Shown here piece by piece: positions 1 through 9,249 of a stretch of 64,000 nucleotides of DNA (the first letter of the stretch is position 1; each line of letters opens with the position of its first letter). Source of the DNA: JADLGL01 sp963823045. GTDB taxonomy: Bacteria > Pseudomonadota > Alphaproteobacteria > Rhizobiales > Kaistiaceae. The DNA lies in NCBI GenBank assembly GCA_963823045.1, contig CAWGKA010000009.1, forward strand, positions 124,001 through 188,000. The letters run 5' to 3'. A program made the translations under genes and the position numbers. Below the pieces are notes generated by a model that was given only the letters and a program-made list of their open reading frames with translations, had not been told where the DNA came from and did not search any database.

Positions 1-2394
1 CGGTGCTCATCCATGCTGTCGGCAGTGACGCGGCGCATGGCGCTGTGCTCTGCGGCGGCCGCCTGGGCGGCACGGCGGGCGGCCGCGATGAAGTCGGCGC
101 GGCGGTCACGGTCGCTGGGCGGCGAGGTGGTTACGCGGTTGCGGACGCGGCGAGCCAGGCTGCAACGGCCTGTCGGCGTACGGCGCAGGCGCATGACGTT
201 CCGCATGCGCGCATGCGCCTTCGGCTGGTCGTGCGTCTCACGGCGCCGGCTTGCCGGCGCGGCGACGGGCACCGGTGCCGCGGCCCGAAGGCCGATGGCG
301 GACTTCGGTTTCGAGGCTGCTCAGGCGCGAAACAACGCGATCAAGCGTTTCGTGGACGGCGTCGAGAGTTTCCGCCGTCTGCCGACCATTGGTGCGCGCC
401 GCATCCTGCAAGCGAACGCAGATCGGTCTTGAGGCCTTCGATGACGGTCGAGTCCTTCGAGCCGCTGAGCCCGGACAGTTCCTTGACCGCTTCGCGGGCG
501 GCTTCGCGGATCGAATCGAGCGATTGCGAACTCGGAATTGAAGACCGCGGTCTCCAGGCGGGCGAGATTGTCCTGGATATTGCGCAAGTGTCGTGGTCGC
601 CGGCGAGCAGGTTGAGCCGCGTCATCAGCGCGTCGACCTGCGATTCAAGCTGCTCCAGGCCCTCGGGTCTGCCGCTGGGCGAATCGAGGTTGATCGATGC
701 GCGCCGAAAGCAGCGAGATCTGGTCTTCGACCTGGGCCAGTTCGGCTTGCCGCTCGGCCGACGGATCGGCCTCGGCAAGATCTTCGAGGCGCTGCGCCAA
801 AGTGGCGAAACGCGCCTCGAGATCTGCGACCATGGCACTGCCGCGCTCATGGCCCGCCAGGGTGTCATCCAGGCGTTGCGCCAGCGCCTGGATATGCATG
901 TCGAGGTTTAGCAGTTCGCTGCGCTCGCGGGCGCGCAGTTCGGCGATTTCGGAGGCAAGCGTCTTCGAGCGCGGCAGGTGCGATTCTCTCCGCGCGCTGC
1001 CATCGTCTCGAGACGCCCGAGAAGATCCGTAACGGTGTCGGCGCGCGGCGCGCTTGGCGACCATCGTCTCGAAGCGCTCCGATACCTGGTTCAGCCGTTC
1101 TTCCAGCCGGACGAGCGCCGGGCTGCTGCCATTGTGCAGCATACGTGAGACGCTTTCGACGGCATCGCGGATGCCGCTGATCTCGGCCTCGAAACGGGCC
1201 GACGGTGGCGGATCGGCGATCGTCTGCAAGCCGCTGCTCAAAGTTCGACAAGCGGTCGTCGATGCGCGCGAGTTCGGGCACGCGGATCGACCGTCGCGAC
1301 GCGCTCGGAGAGGCGATCGATCTCGGCCGAAAGGGCGTCAAAGCGCTCGCCGGACGGGACGCGATGGAGGATTTCCTGCGCGACGGCGTCGAGGCCGGAT
1401 TCGGCCGGTCGGGCGAGCAACTGATCGAGCCGCTCCATGATCGCCTCTTGCGACGATGTCTCGCCCGCCTCGGGCCGCTTCTGCCGCGTCACGGCATCGT
1501 GCGCTTCGGGGCCGCCGCTATCGGCCGCGGGCTCGGCGGCGTGTGTCGGCGCCGCCACTGGTTCGGTCTCGGCGGCAGACGCTTCCTTCGGCTGATCGAC
1601 TGTGCGGGAGAGTTCCTCGACCTTCTGCCGCAATTCGGCGATGGCGCCGGCGAGCGGACCGTCGTCGGCGGCGCCGCGGTCTCGGCGGCGGGCTCGCGGT
1701 GGCGGGGCTCGCTTCCGCGCGGCGGATTCGTCGATCAGGCGCTGACGTTCGGCGATCTCGGCGATGGCGGCGTTGAAATCGATGGTGCGCCGCTGGCGGG
1801 CCGATGCATCGCTCTCCGGCTTTGGCGCGGGGGGAGCGGCGCCGTTGGCGCCGCGCCTGGGCTTGGGCTCCGCCGCAACGGCCGGCTCCTCGGCGACAGG
1901 TTCGAGCGCGCTTTCAACGGCTGCTTCGCCTGCCTCTTCCGCGGCAGTGCGCGCCTTGAGGGCATCGATGCGCTGGCGGATCGCACGCAGCTTGTCTTCG
2001 GCCGAGCGCTGATCGATCGGCGGCGATGCCGGCTTTTCGGCAGGCTTGGCCGATGCCTTTTCGACGGGCTTTGCGCCGGCTCGCGATCGAGATCGCGCAG
2101 CGCCGCGGCGATCTCGGCAAGGCTGGTGGCTTCCTGCCGCTCGGCCTGCCTACGCGCCGGAGCGGCCTGCGGCGCCGGTGCGGCGGCGACCGCGGGAGAA
2201 GGTCGGCTCGGTTGCGTTGCTGATGATTTGTCAACACTGCCCTGACCGGCGTCGCGACCGCCTGTCAGGCGCTCGAGCCGCGCTGCGAGTTGCGAGAGGC
2301 GCTGATGCAGGGCTTCGCCCAACTCCGCATCTTCGCTCGCCTCGCGTGGCATTTCGCCTGGATTTATGCTTGCCCCATCGGCTTGTCGAAACAT
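1..2394 (-). CDS. Coiled-coil, PodJ-like polarity protein (N-terminal part, broken frame)
   Basis: Only the N-terminal part is present; the gene reads toward position 1 and leaves the window. The start is ATG 2394. It has to be read in several segments because of single-base indels (roughly near 2150, 1720, 1240, 990 and 640). Visible are a charged N-terminus, an Ala/Pro-rich stretch near residues 60-110, then heptad-like stretches rich in Glu, Arg, Leu and Ala (for example LEERLNQVSERFETM and MHIQALAQRLDDTL) that suggest a long coiled coil. There is no signal peptide or catalytic motif. Long cytoplasmic coiled-coil N-termini of this kind occur in PodJ-type polar organisers of Rhizobiales, but the diagnostic C-terminal part is outside the window, so the name is an inference. 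A CtrA-like box lies upstream. Confidence 0.5.
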
Positions 2395-2464
2395 CCGACG
2401 ATCACGTCACGTCAGTTTGGTCTGACGCTCCAATGTGTCCCGGGCGAAGGATTTGGTGATTATG

Positions 2465-2480
2465 GTAAACAGGACGTTAA
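2465..2480 (-). promoter_or_regulatory. CtrA-like box upstream of the PodJ-like gene
   Basis: On the minus strand the site reads TTAACGTCCTGTTTAC, which is TTAA-N7-TTTAC against the known CtrA consensus TTAA-N7-TTAAC (one mismatch in the second half). It lies about 70-85 bases before the ATG at 2394. A weaker CTAA-N6-TTAA match sits at 2507-2520. Regulation by CtrA is inferred from the match and from the expected cell-cycle role of a PodJ-like protein. Confidence 0.4.
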
Positions 2481-2569
2481 CCGGGCCGGCTTTCGGTCAG
2501 GTTTTCCTAACCAATGTTAAGAACCGCTAGGATTTGCGACCTGCCGCCGACCGCCATGCGCCTTTCGCC

Positions 2570-3136
2570 GTGACAGCCAAGCCCATCTACCGCTTCGAGG
2601 CGCATGCCATCGTCTCGGCCGACGACAAGATAGCCGATGCGTCCGGGGCGATGCCGCCGTCGCTGCGGCATCCGGCCGACTGGGCGCGGTTCCAGGCGGC
2701 GCTCGACGAGGCGGCGGTGATCGTGCTCGGCCGTCGCTCGCATGAGGCGACACCGAATCCGAATGGCCGGACGCGGCTCGTCATGTCGCGCCAGGTCGCG
2801 GGGCTTGAGCGGCGCGAGGATGGCTGGTGGTGGAACCCCGCGGGCGCGCCGCTCCAAGAAGCGCTTGCCGCTGCCGCGCCGCGCGGCGGGCTCGTCGCCA
2901 TTCCCGGCGGCCGCGAGGTGTTCGACTATTTCCTCGATGTCGGGCTCGACGCCTTCCATCTGTCGCGCGTCGCGGGCCTGAACCTGCCCGGCGGTGTACC
3001 GCTGTTCAGCGTGTGCGACGACGGCCTATCGGCCGAGGCGGTGCTCGACGCCGCCGGCCTTCGCCCGCGCGAGCACGAAGCGTTCGACGCAGAGGCCGGC
3101 GTGTCGGTCACGGTGTGGCGGAAATCGGGGCGCTAG
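2570..3136 (+). CDS. Dihydrofolate-reductase-like (RibD C-terminal fold) protein
   Basis: This is a protein of about 188 residues with the layout of the RibD C-terminal/dihydrofolate reductase superfamily: an N-terminal strand KPIYRFEAHAIVSADDKIAD, a middle segment VIVLGRRSHE resembling the 'lGRkTye' helix of the family, and a later Gly-rich loop VAIPGGREVFDYFLD that matches the nucleotide-binding part. GTG 2570 is preferred because it places the first strand a few residues from the N-terminus; TTG 2534 is also in frame. The substrate is unknown. The gene is convergent with polA, and their stop codons overlap in a single CTAG (3133-3136). The frame is intact, unlike that of its neighbour. Confidence 0.65.
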   Translation: MTAKPIYRFEAHAIVSADDKIADASGAMPPSLRHPADWARFQAALDEAAVIVLGRRSHEATPNPNGRTRLVMSRQVAGLERREDGWWWNPAGAPLQEALAAAAPRGGLVAIPGGREVFDYFLDVGLDAFHLSRVAGLNLPGGVPLFSVCDDGLSAEAVLDAAGLRPREHEAFDAEAGVSVTVWRKSGR

Positions 3137-6100
3137 TGCGCGGCGTCCCAATTGTCGCCGGCGCGGGCGTCGACCTGTAGCGGCACGCGCAGCTGCGCGG
3201 CCGGTTCGGCGGCATGCTCCATCACCGACGCTATGATCGGGATTGCCTTCTCGGCTTCGTCTTCCGGGGCTTCGAAGACAAGTTCGTCATGCACCTGCAG
3301 CAGCATGCGGACATTGAGGCCGGCGTCCTCAGCGCGCCGGGCATGCGGATCATGGCGCGGCGGAGGATATCGGCGGCCGAGCCCTGGATCGTGGCGTTGA
3401 TCGCGGCGCGTTCGTTGAAGGCGCGCTCGGCAGGGTTCTTCGACAGGATCAGCGGGTAGTGGCATTTCCGCCCGAAGATGGTGTTGACGAAGCCATTGGC
3501 GCGGCAGAAGGCCTTCGTCGATTCCATGTAATCCTTGATGCCGGGGAAGCGCTCGAAATAGCGCTCGATATAGTCCTTCGCCTCGCCGCGCGGGATCGAC
3601 AGCTGGTTGGCGAGGCCGAAGGCGGAGATGCCGTAGATGATGCCGAAATTGATCGCCTTGGCGCGGCGGCGCACTTCCGGCGGCATGCCCTCGACCGGCA
3701 CGCCGAACATCTCCGAGGCGGTCATGGCGTGGATGTCGAGGCCGTCGGCGAAGGCCTGACGCAGCTGCGGGATCTCGGCGATGTGCGCCAGCACGCGGAG
3801 CTCGATCTGCGAATAGTCGGCCGAGATCAGCTTGTGGCCGGGGTCGGCGACGAAGGCGGTCCTGATCTTGCGGCCGAGTTCGGTGCGGATCGGGATGTTC
3901 TGCAGGTTCGGATCGGACGATGACAGGCGCGCCGGTCGGCGTTGCGGCGAGCGCATAGGAGGTGTGGACGCGCCCGGTCTCGGCATTGATGAAGCCGGGC
4001 AGCGCGTCGGTGTAGGTCGATTTCAGCTTCGACACCTGACGCCAGTCGAGAATCCGCCGCCGGCAGCTCGTGACCGGCGGCGGCAAGCTCCTCTAGCGCG
4101 TCGGCACCGGCGGACCAGGCGCCGGTCTTGGTCTTGCGCTCCGCCGGGGATCGCCATCTTGTCGAAGAGGATTTCGCCGAGCTGTTTCGGCGAGCCGATG
4201 TTGAAGGGTTCGCCGGCGATGGTGGCGATCTCGTCCTCGAGCCGCGCCATGGTCTGCGCGAAATCGTGCACAAGGCGCGAGAGGATGTGGCGGTCGACGA
4301 GGATGCCCTCCTTCTCCATCGACGCAGGACCGGAACCATCGGCCGTTCCAGCGTCTCGTAGACGGTGGTGACGCGGTCGGCGACGAGCTGCGGACTGAGC
4401 AGCGTCGCGAGGCGAATGACGACGTCGGCATGCTCGGCGGCGACAGGCGCGGTGGCGGCGATCTCGAGCCGTTCGGCGGCGACGGCGTTGCGGCCGGAGC
4501 CGAGGAGATCCTTCAGTCCGCCGGGCCGATGCGGCAGCCAGCGGTCGCCAAGGCCGCCAAGCGAAACGTCGCGTCGACCGCCTTCGAGCGCATAGGCGAG
4601 CAGCATGACGTCGTCGATCGGCGTCAGCGCGATGCCGCGCCGCGCGAGCTGCAGCGCCGCCACCTTGACGTCGTAGCCGAGCTTGAGGACGGACGGGTCT
4701 TCGAGCACCGGCTTCAGTTTCGCCAGCGCTTCCGTCTCCTCGATCTGGCCGTCTTCAAGCCGCCGCCGAGAAGATCGTCGTCGCCATTGCGATGGCCGAA
4801 CGGCAGTAGGCACCGCCACCGATGTCGGTCGAAAAGGCGATGCCGACGATGTTCGCGGCCATCGGCATCGCCGCGTCGGTGACGAGGAAAAGCGCGAGCC
4901 TGCCGGTTTCGCTCGCGCGCGCAATCAGCGCGTCGAGCGCGGCGGTGTCCGAGATCGTGGTATAGACGGAGGGATCGAAAGGCTGCGCCGCGACAGCGCC
5001 GCAAGCGCGGCGGCGCCAGCGCCAATTTCAAGCGTCTCGGCTTCCTCGCCCTTCGCTTCGACGACGACATCGGCGCGGCCGAAGAGATCGCCGCCGCCGG
5101 AAATCGGCGGTGGAGATTCGATCGCGCCCTTGGTGTAGCCGGCGGCCATCGAGCCGATCTGGCCGGGATTTGCCGCCGTGCCGCGCCCCTTCGACTTCAG
5201 CTTCGCGTCGGGCTCGATGGCGTCCGGGATCGACGCCATTGGCCTCGGCGACACGCTTGGCGATGGCGTTCAGTTCCATCGCCTTGAGGAACGAAACGAA
5301 GCGTGCCGCGTCGAATTCGGGCACTGCGGAATCCGCCAGCGGCGTCTCGACGTCGACATCGTCGTGCAGCGTGACGAGCTGCTTCGACATGCGCGCCTGA
5401 TCGGCGAATTCGATGAGGCGCTCGCGCCGCTTCGGCTGCTTGATGTCCTCGGCCTTGGCGAGCAGCGATTCCAGGTCGCCATATTCCTCGATGAGCTGCG
5501 AGGCGGTCTTCTTGCCGATGCCGGGGACGCCGGGAACATTGTCGGAGGTGTCGCCGACCAGCGACTGCACGTCGATGACCTTCTCCGGCGGCACGCCGAA
5601 ATAATCGATGACGCCTTCGATATCGATCTTGCGCTCAGGCCGGTAGCCGGGCTTGCCGCGCGAGCCGGATTCGAAATCGTAGAACTGCACGGTCGGCGTG
5701 ACGAGCTGCATCAGGTCCTTGTCGGCGGAGATGATGAGAACGTCGGCGCCGGCCGCCGATGCTTCCTTCGCGTAGGTGGCGATGATGTCGTCGGCTTCGT
5801 AGCCGGCCTGCTCGACGGGATGCAGGCCAAGCGCTTCGACGGCGTCACGCATCAGCGGGAATTGCGGCACGAGATCGTCGGGCGCTTCCTTCCGCGTGCC
5901 CTTGTAGTCGGGGTAGATCTCGTTGCGGAACGTCACCTCCGACTTGTCGAAGATGATCGCGAGATGCGTCGGCCTCACACCGACCGCGCCCTCATTGATG
6001 AACTGATAGAGCTTGTTGCAGAAGAGCCGGACCGCGCCCGTCGGCAGTCCGTCGGAGCGGTAATTGTATTTCGCGTCCTGATTCATCGACTGGAAATAGG

Positions 6101-6215
6101 CGCGGAAAACAAAGGACGAGCCGTCGACGAGGAAGACGTGATCGCCCGGGCCCGGCGCGCGGGCGGCAGACGCTGCGGGCTTGGGCGAAGCGGCGGTGGC
6201 GGGTTCGGCAGGCAT
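3133..6215 (-). CDS. polA: DNA polymerase I
   Basis: Gap-filling and repair DNA polymerase. Starting at ATG 6215, the 5' nuclease domain comes first (IIFDKSEVTFRNEIYPDYKG, GYEADDIIATYA, and the helix-hairpin-helix VPGIGKKTASQL). A 3'-5' exonuclease-like domain follows at about 5000-4350, then the polymerase domain with motif A DYSQIELRVLAHI, the O-helix RRRAKAINFGIIYGISAFGL and motif C QVHDELVFEAPE. The stop is at 3133-3135. About eight single-base frameshifts interrupt it (near 5210, 4985, 4790, 4750, 4335, 4090, 3925, 3345); because polA is a core gene I read these as sequencing errors. The exonuclease domain has lost its usual acidic residues: where family members have FDTET this one has LFLVT, and the KYD motif is KVA. 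It is probably proofreading-deficient. Confidence 0.95.
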
Positions 6216-6304
6216 CAAACGTATATGCCCTCCGGCGCTGGGGAATGCGACTCCGAAGGACGGCAAGTCACGGTTCGTTCGGTCCGCAAATCACCGCCGG
6301 CAGG

Positions 6305-6461
6305 CCCTCGCCCCCCGCTAGGGGAGAGGGCTTTGGCCGTTGGCGAGCGCAGCGAGCCCTAGGGCCAAAGGGTGAGGGGGTCGGCAAATTCTCAATCCCC
6401 CTCACCCCGGATCGACCCGGCAAGCCGTCTCGATCCGACCTCTCCCCAGTGGGGAGAGGTC
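6305..6461. repeat. Mosaic of four consecutive palindromes (intergenic repeat)
   Basis: Four hairpin-forming inverted repeats lie head to tail between polA and the DUF1801 gene. IR1 has arms at 6305-6314 and 6321-6330 (CCCTCGCCCC/GGGGAGAGGG, one mismatch). IR2 has arms CTTTGGCC (6331-6338) and GGCCAAAG (6363-6370). IR3 has arms GGTGAGGGGG (6371-6380) and CCCCCTCACC (6397-6406). IR4 has arms GACCTCTCCCC (6437-6447) and GGGGAGAGGTC (6451-6461) with an AGT loop. The IR4 core recurs at 38944-38966. No transposase is present. Short palindromic intergenic elements of this type are common in Rhizobiales genomes; the function here is unknown. Confidence 0.85.
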
Positions 6462-6496
6462 AAGTTGCGTAGGGGAAGTGTTGTTCGGCAGCGCCG

Positions 6497-7395
6497 CTAT
6501 GCCATCCAGCCGGGGATGGCGGCGGCCTGCTTCAGCCACTTCGCCATCTGCTTCTCGTCGAGGCCGTCGCCTTCATAGACGTCGATCCAACGCGCCTCGC
6601 CACTCTTCGGCGTGCCGCCGGGCGGCAGCGGCTTCAACGACGTTCCCTTGAAGAAGGTCACCTTCACATATTTCGGAAGGCGTGGAAGCCGAGGAACCAG
6701 CCCTGGCCTTCGACGCCGTAGAAGGGCGAGTTCCATTTCACCGCCTTGCGCAGATGCGGCACGGTCTTCTCGATGAGTGCGTCGAGGCGCTCGCCGAATT
6801 CGCGCTTCCAGCCCGGCAGGGCGGCGATATAGGCCTGCACCGGCGCGTCGCCGTCGCCCTTGGCGATCTGCGGATTGCCGCCGGAGAGGAGGACGACGCC
6901 GTCCTTGTTGGGCTTGAGCGGCGGCCGTGTCTTGCCGGCCGACTTCGTGGTCGCGGTGCCCGCTGTCTTCGCCGCGGTCTTCGGCTTCGCGGCGGCGCCC
7001 GACTTGGCGCGTGGCGCTCCGGCCTTCTTCGCCGCCTTGGCCTGATTGTACGCGATCGCGGCGCGGACGAGTTTTTTCAGCGCCGGCGCGCTGATCTTGT
7101 CGCCCTCGGCGAGATCGATGGCGCGCCAGACGCTGCCGCCGAAGCCGTTGTTGAAGAGCTTGTCGGGATCTTCAAGCTGGGCGCCGTGCGAGAAGGTCAG
7201 CTTCAGCTTCTTCTTGAGCGCGGTGGCGACGACGAGTATGCCGTTCTTTTCCCAGACCGGGCTTCCCATCCATTTCCATTCCTCGACGATGCCGCGATCG
7301 GCGGCGAGGATGGTCTTGCGGACCTTCGCCAGCATGTCGCCGCGCCAGTCCTTGAGGCCGTCGATCAGCTTGTCGATCTGCTCGGATGGAGTCAC
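6497..7395 (-). CDS. Two-domain DUF1801 protein with Ala/Lys-rich linker
   Basis: About 299 residues from GTG 7395. The N-terminal DUF1801/YdhG-like domain includes EEWKWMGSPVWEKNGILVV and LKLTFSHGAQLEDPDKLF. A basic, low-complexity linker (about residues 120-185, rich in Ala, Lys and Thr) follows. A second DUF1801-like domain contains YIAALPGWKREFGERLDAL, AVKWNSPFYGVEGQGWFLGF and YVKVTFFKGTSLKPLPPGG. One frameshift near 6675 separates the last about 55 residues. DUF1801 proteins have a double-psi-type small-molecule fold and no established biochemical role. It is the last gene of an ArsR-led cluster and lies 19 bases after the preceding single-domain DUF1801 gene. The fusion is real in that both domains and the linker share one frame up to 6675. 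Confidence 0.75.
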
Positions 7396-7414
7396 CGGAA
7401 CCTGCGTATCCTCG

Positions 7415-7867
7415 TCAGCCGGCCGCCTGCTGCACGAGCGCGGTGATGCGCTTCTCGGTGTCCGGCGTCAGCTTCATCAGGGCGAAGGATGTCGGCCACA
7501 TATCGCCGTCGTCAAGCCTTGCGGCATCGTTGAAGCCGAGCGTGCCGTATCGCGTCTTGAACTTCTGCGCCGCCTGGAAGAAGCACACGACCTTGTCGCC
7601 GCGCGCATAGGCCGGCATGCCGTACCAGGTCTTCGACACAAGATCCGGCGCAGCCGCCTTGATGATCGCATGCAGGCGGGTCGCCATGTCGCGGTCGTTC
7701 TCGGCCATCTCGGCGATCTTGGCGAGGAGGTCCGCCTCGCCGTCGCCCTTGCCCTTCTTGGCGCCGCGGCCCTTTTCGGTCTTCAGCTCCTTGGCGCGCT
7801 CCTTCATGGCGGCGCGCTCTTCCTCGGTGAAACCGTCGCCCGCCGTCGCTGTCCGCTTGTCTGCCAT
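7415..7867 (-). CDS. DUF1801 (YdhG-like) protein
   Basis: A 150-residue protein from ATG 7867 in one intact frame. The first 45 residues are charged and rich in Lys/Glu (TEEERAAMKERAKELKTEKG). The DUF1801-type core follows: LHAIIKAAAPDLVSKTWYGM, PAYARGDKVVCFFQAAQKF and TRYGTLGFNDAARLDDGDMW. The family is small and cytoplasmic with no proven reaction. The gene lies 10 bases after the VOC gene and 19 bases before the two-domain relative, so co-transcription from the arsR promoter is likely. Confidence 0.8.
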   Translation of the reverse strand: MADKRTATAGDGFTEEERAAMKERAKELKTEKGRGAKKGKGDGEADLLAKIAEMAENDRDMATRLHAIIKAAAPDLVSKTWYGMPAYARGDKVVCFFQAAQKFKTRYGTLGFNDAARLDDGDMWPTSFALMKLTPDTEKRITALVQQAAG

Positions 7868-7877
7868 CGTCCTCTCC

Positions 7878-8268
7878 CTACCAGCGCTGCAGCTGCGTGA
7901 TCTGCACGAGATTGCCGCAGCCGTCCTCGATTTGTGCGATCGTCGAGCCGGTGACCTCGGTCGGCGGCATGGTGAAGGCGCCGCCTGCCGTGATGCGCTC
8001 AAAGTCGCCCTTGATGTCGTCGGTGAAGAACATCACGGCCGGCTGGCCCTGGGCGAAGATCGCTTCCTGGTAGGCCTTGGCCGCCGGGTTGTCGTTGAGC
8101 GCAAGCTGCAGCTCGGTGCCGTCCGGCTCCTCGGGCGAGACAACGGTAAGCCAGCGATAGGGGCCGTTGGTGAAATCGGCCTTGATCGTAAGGCCGAGGA
8201 CTTCCGGTATAGAATTTCAGGGCCTTCTCCTGATCGTCGACATAGATCGAGGTCAATTTGATCTTCAT
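7878..8268 (-). CDS. VOC (glyoxalase/bleomycin resistance) family protein
   Basis: About 130 residues, start ATG 8268 (MKIKLTSIYVDDQEKALKFY). The layout is that of the vicinal oxygen chelate superfamily: the first beta-alpha-beta module with VDDQEKALKFYT, a middle segment ending in SPEEPDGTELQLALND, and a second module with QPAVMFFTDDIKGDFERI ending in EDGCGNLVQITQLQRW. The conserved late Glu (VQIxQ position here Q) suggests altered metal ligands, so the catalytic activity cannot be predicted. One frameshift lies near 8205. It is part of the arsR-SRPBCC-VOC-DUF1801 cluster. Confidence 0.8.
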
Positions 8269-8307
8269 CGGTTCTCTCCGTTTGTTTTGGTGGGGCGGGC
8301 GGGCGCT

Positions 8308-8730
8308 TCAGTCGATTTCCGACAGAAGCTCTCTCGAGGGCATTGAGGAACTCGCGCCATCCGGCCGCGGCGCCCATCAGCGCCTGCCGCTGATCGGGCT
8401 TGAAGCCCGCCTGCTCCATGCGAGGCAGCGTGCCGCTGGCGGTCGGCGTGAGCGTCCAGGTGACGACGCTCTCAAGGCCGAAGGCCTCCCAGGTGTAGGT
8501 GAGCGTCTTGTTCGGCTCGACCGTCAGAACCTCGCAGTCGATCACGATGTTCACATCGGGCTGCGGCTCGCGGCTCAGATTGAACTTGTGGCCGGCGACC
8601 GGCTTGAAGTCATTCTTCATCAGCCATTCCTCGATCAGATGCGGCTGGGTCAGCGCGCGCCAGATCTTCTCCGGCGGAAAGGCGAGTTCCCGCTCGACGA
8701 CGACGGAACGCGTTTCGTCGTCGCGTTCAC
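8308..8730 (-). CDS. SRPBCC (AHSA1-like) domain protein
   Basis: About 140 residues with an activator-of-Hsp90-ATPase/START-like ligand-binding fold: VVVERELAFPPEKIWRALTQ at the N-terminus, then HLIEEWLMKNDFKPVAGHKF, LTYTWEAFGLESVVTWTLT and GWREFLNALE. The true C-terminus LLSEID with TGA at 8308-8310 is recovered by removing one or two bases near 8330. The start is uncertain: the frame runs back to the arsR stop codon at 8727, with a GTG at 8728-8730 one frame out, so another indel may sit there. In many bacteria an ArsR gene directly precedes an SRPBCC gene, as here. The ligand is unknown. Confidence 0.8.
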
Positions 8731-9050
8731 TGATCCATCCTCCTCAGAAGATCTTCGAGATCGTTGAACCGGCTTTGCCAGAAGGCGGCCATCTGGCTGG
8801 TCCAATCGATCAGCGGCGCCAGTGCGCCTGGCTGCGCGGCGTAGTGCGTCTGACGACCCTCATGGCGGCCGCGGACGAGACCCGCCTGCTTCAGGATGCC
8901 GAGATGCTTCGAGACGACCGGCTGCGACACGCCGGCTCGCGCGGTCAGATCGCCGACCGTCTTCTCGCCCTCGCGGCAAAGCCGTTCGAACAGCGCCCGC
9001 CGAGTTGGATCGGCAAGGGTTCGGAAGAGAACGTCTTCTGTGTTCGGCAT
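8727..9050 (-). CDS. ArsR-family transcriptional repressor
   Basis: A 107-residue protein in an intact frame. The winged helix-turn-helix is clear: DPTRRALFERLCREGEKTVG, then recognition helix SQPVVSKHLGILKQAGLV and wing RHEGRQTHYAAQP. There are no Cys-x-Cys metal ligands, so this is the non-metal subtype usually paired with SRPBCC genes. It heads a five-gene cluster. A long palindrome starts 14 bases before its ATG (9064-9098) and is probably its own operator, which suggests autoregulation. Confidence 0.92.
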   Translation of the reverse strand: MPNTEDVLFRTLADPTRRALFERLCREGEKTVGDLTARAGVSQPVVSKHLGILKQAGLVRGRHEGRQTHYAAQPGALAPLIDWTSQMAAFWQSRFNDLEDLLRRMDQ

Positions 9051-9063
9051 GAAAGATAGATAT

Positions 9064-9098
9064 CCCGTTGGCTATGGATTTACCCATAGCCGCACGGG
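9064..9098 (-). promoter_or_regulatory. Palindromic operator candidate before arsR
   Basis: The perfect arms GGCTATGG (9070-9077) and CCATAGCC (9084-9091) flank ATTTAC. Outer arms CCCGT (9064-9068) and ACGGG (9094-9098) extend the symmetry. The dyad sits 14-48 bases upstream of the arsR start codon, the position expected for an ArsR-family repressor site. Binding is inferred. Confidence 0.65.
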
Positions 9099-9177
9099 TA
9101 TGCGTGAATTCAAGCGGCTTGGACGTTAACGAATGATTGTGGCGGGCCAAGCCTCAAGAGCCGCCACCAGTTCGTCC

Positions 9178-9192
9178 TTAACGACCCGTTAA
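9178..9192 (+). promoter_or_regulatory. CtrA box upstream of the class A PBP gene
   Basis: The sequence TTAACGACCCGTTAA is an exact TTAA-N7-TTAA match to the alphaproteobacterial CtrA recognition core. It ends 57 bases before the ATG at 9250. A further TTAAC half site lies at about 9126. Cell-cycle control of this penicillin-binding protein is an inference. Confidence 0.55.
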
Positions 9193-9249
9193 ACGGCCGC
9201 ATTTAGCGTCCAACAGATCGCTTCGGTTGCCCATGGCCCCGGAGCTCCA

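Noticed and set aside
3133..6215. polA and other broken genes as pseudogenes.
   Set aside because: All domains are intact between indels and the same error type hits essential genes throughout, so sequencing error is the simpler reading.
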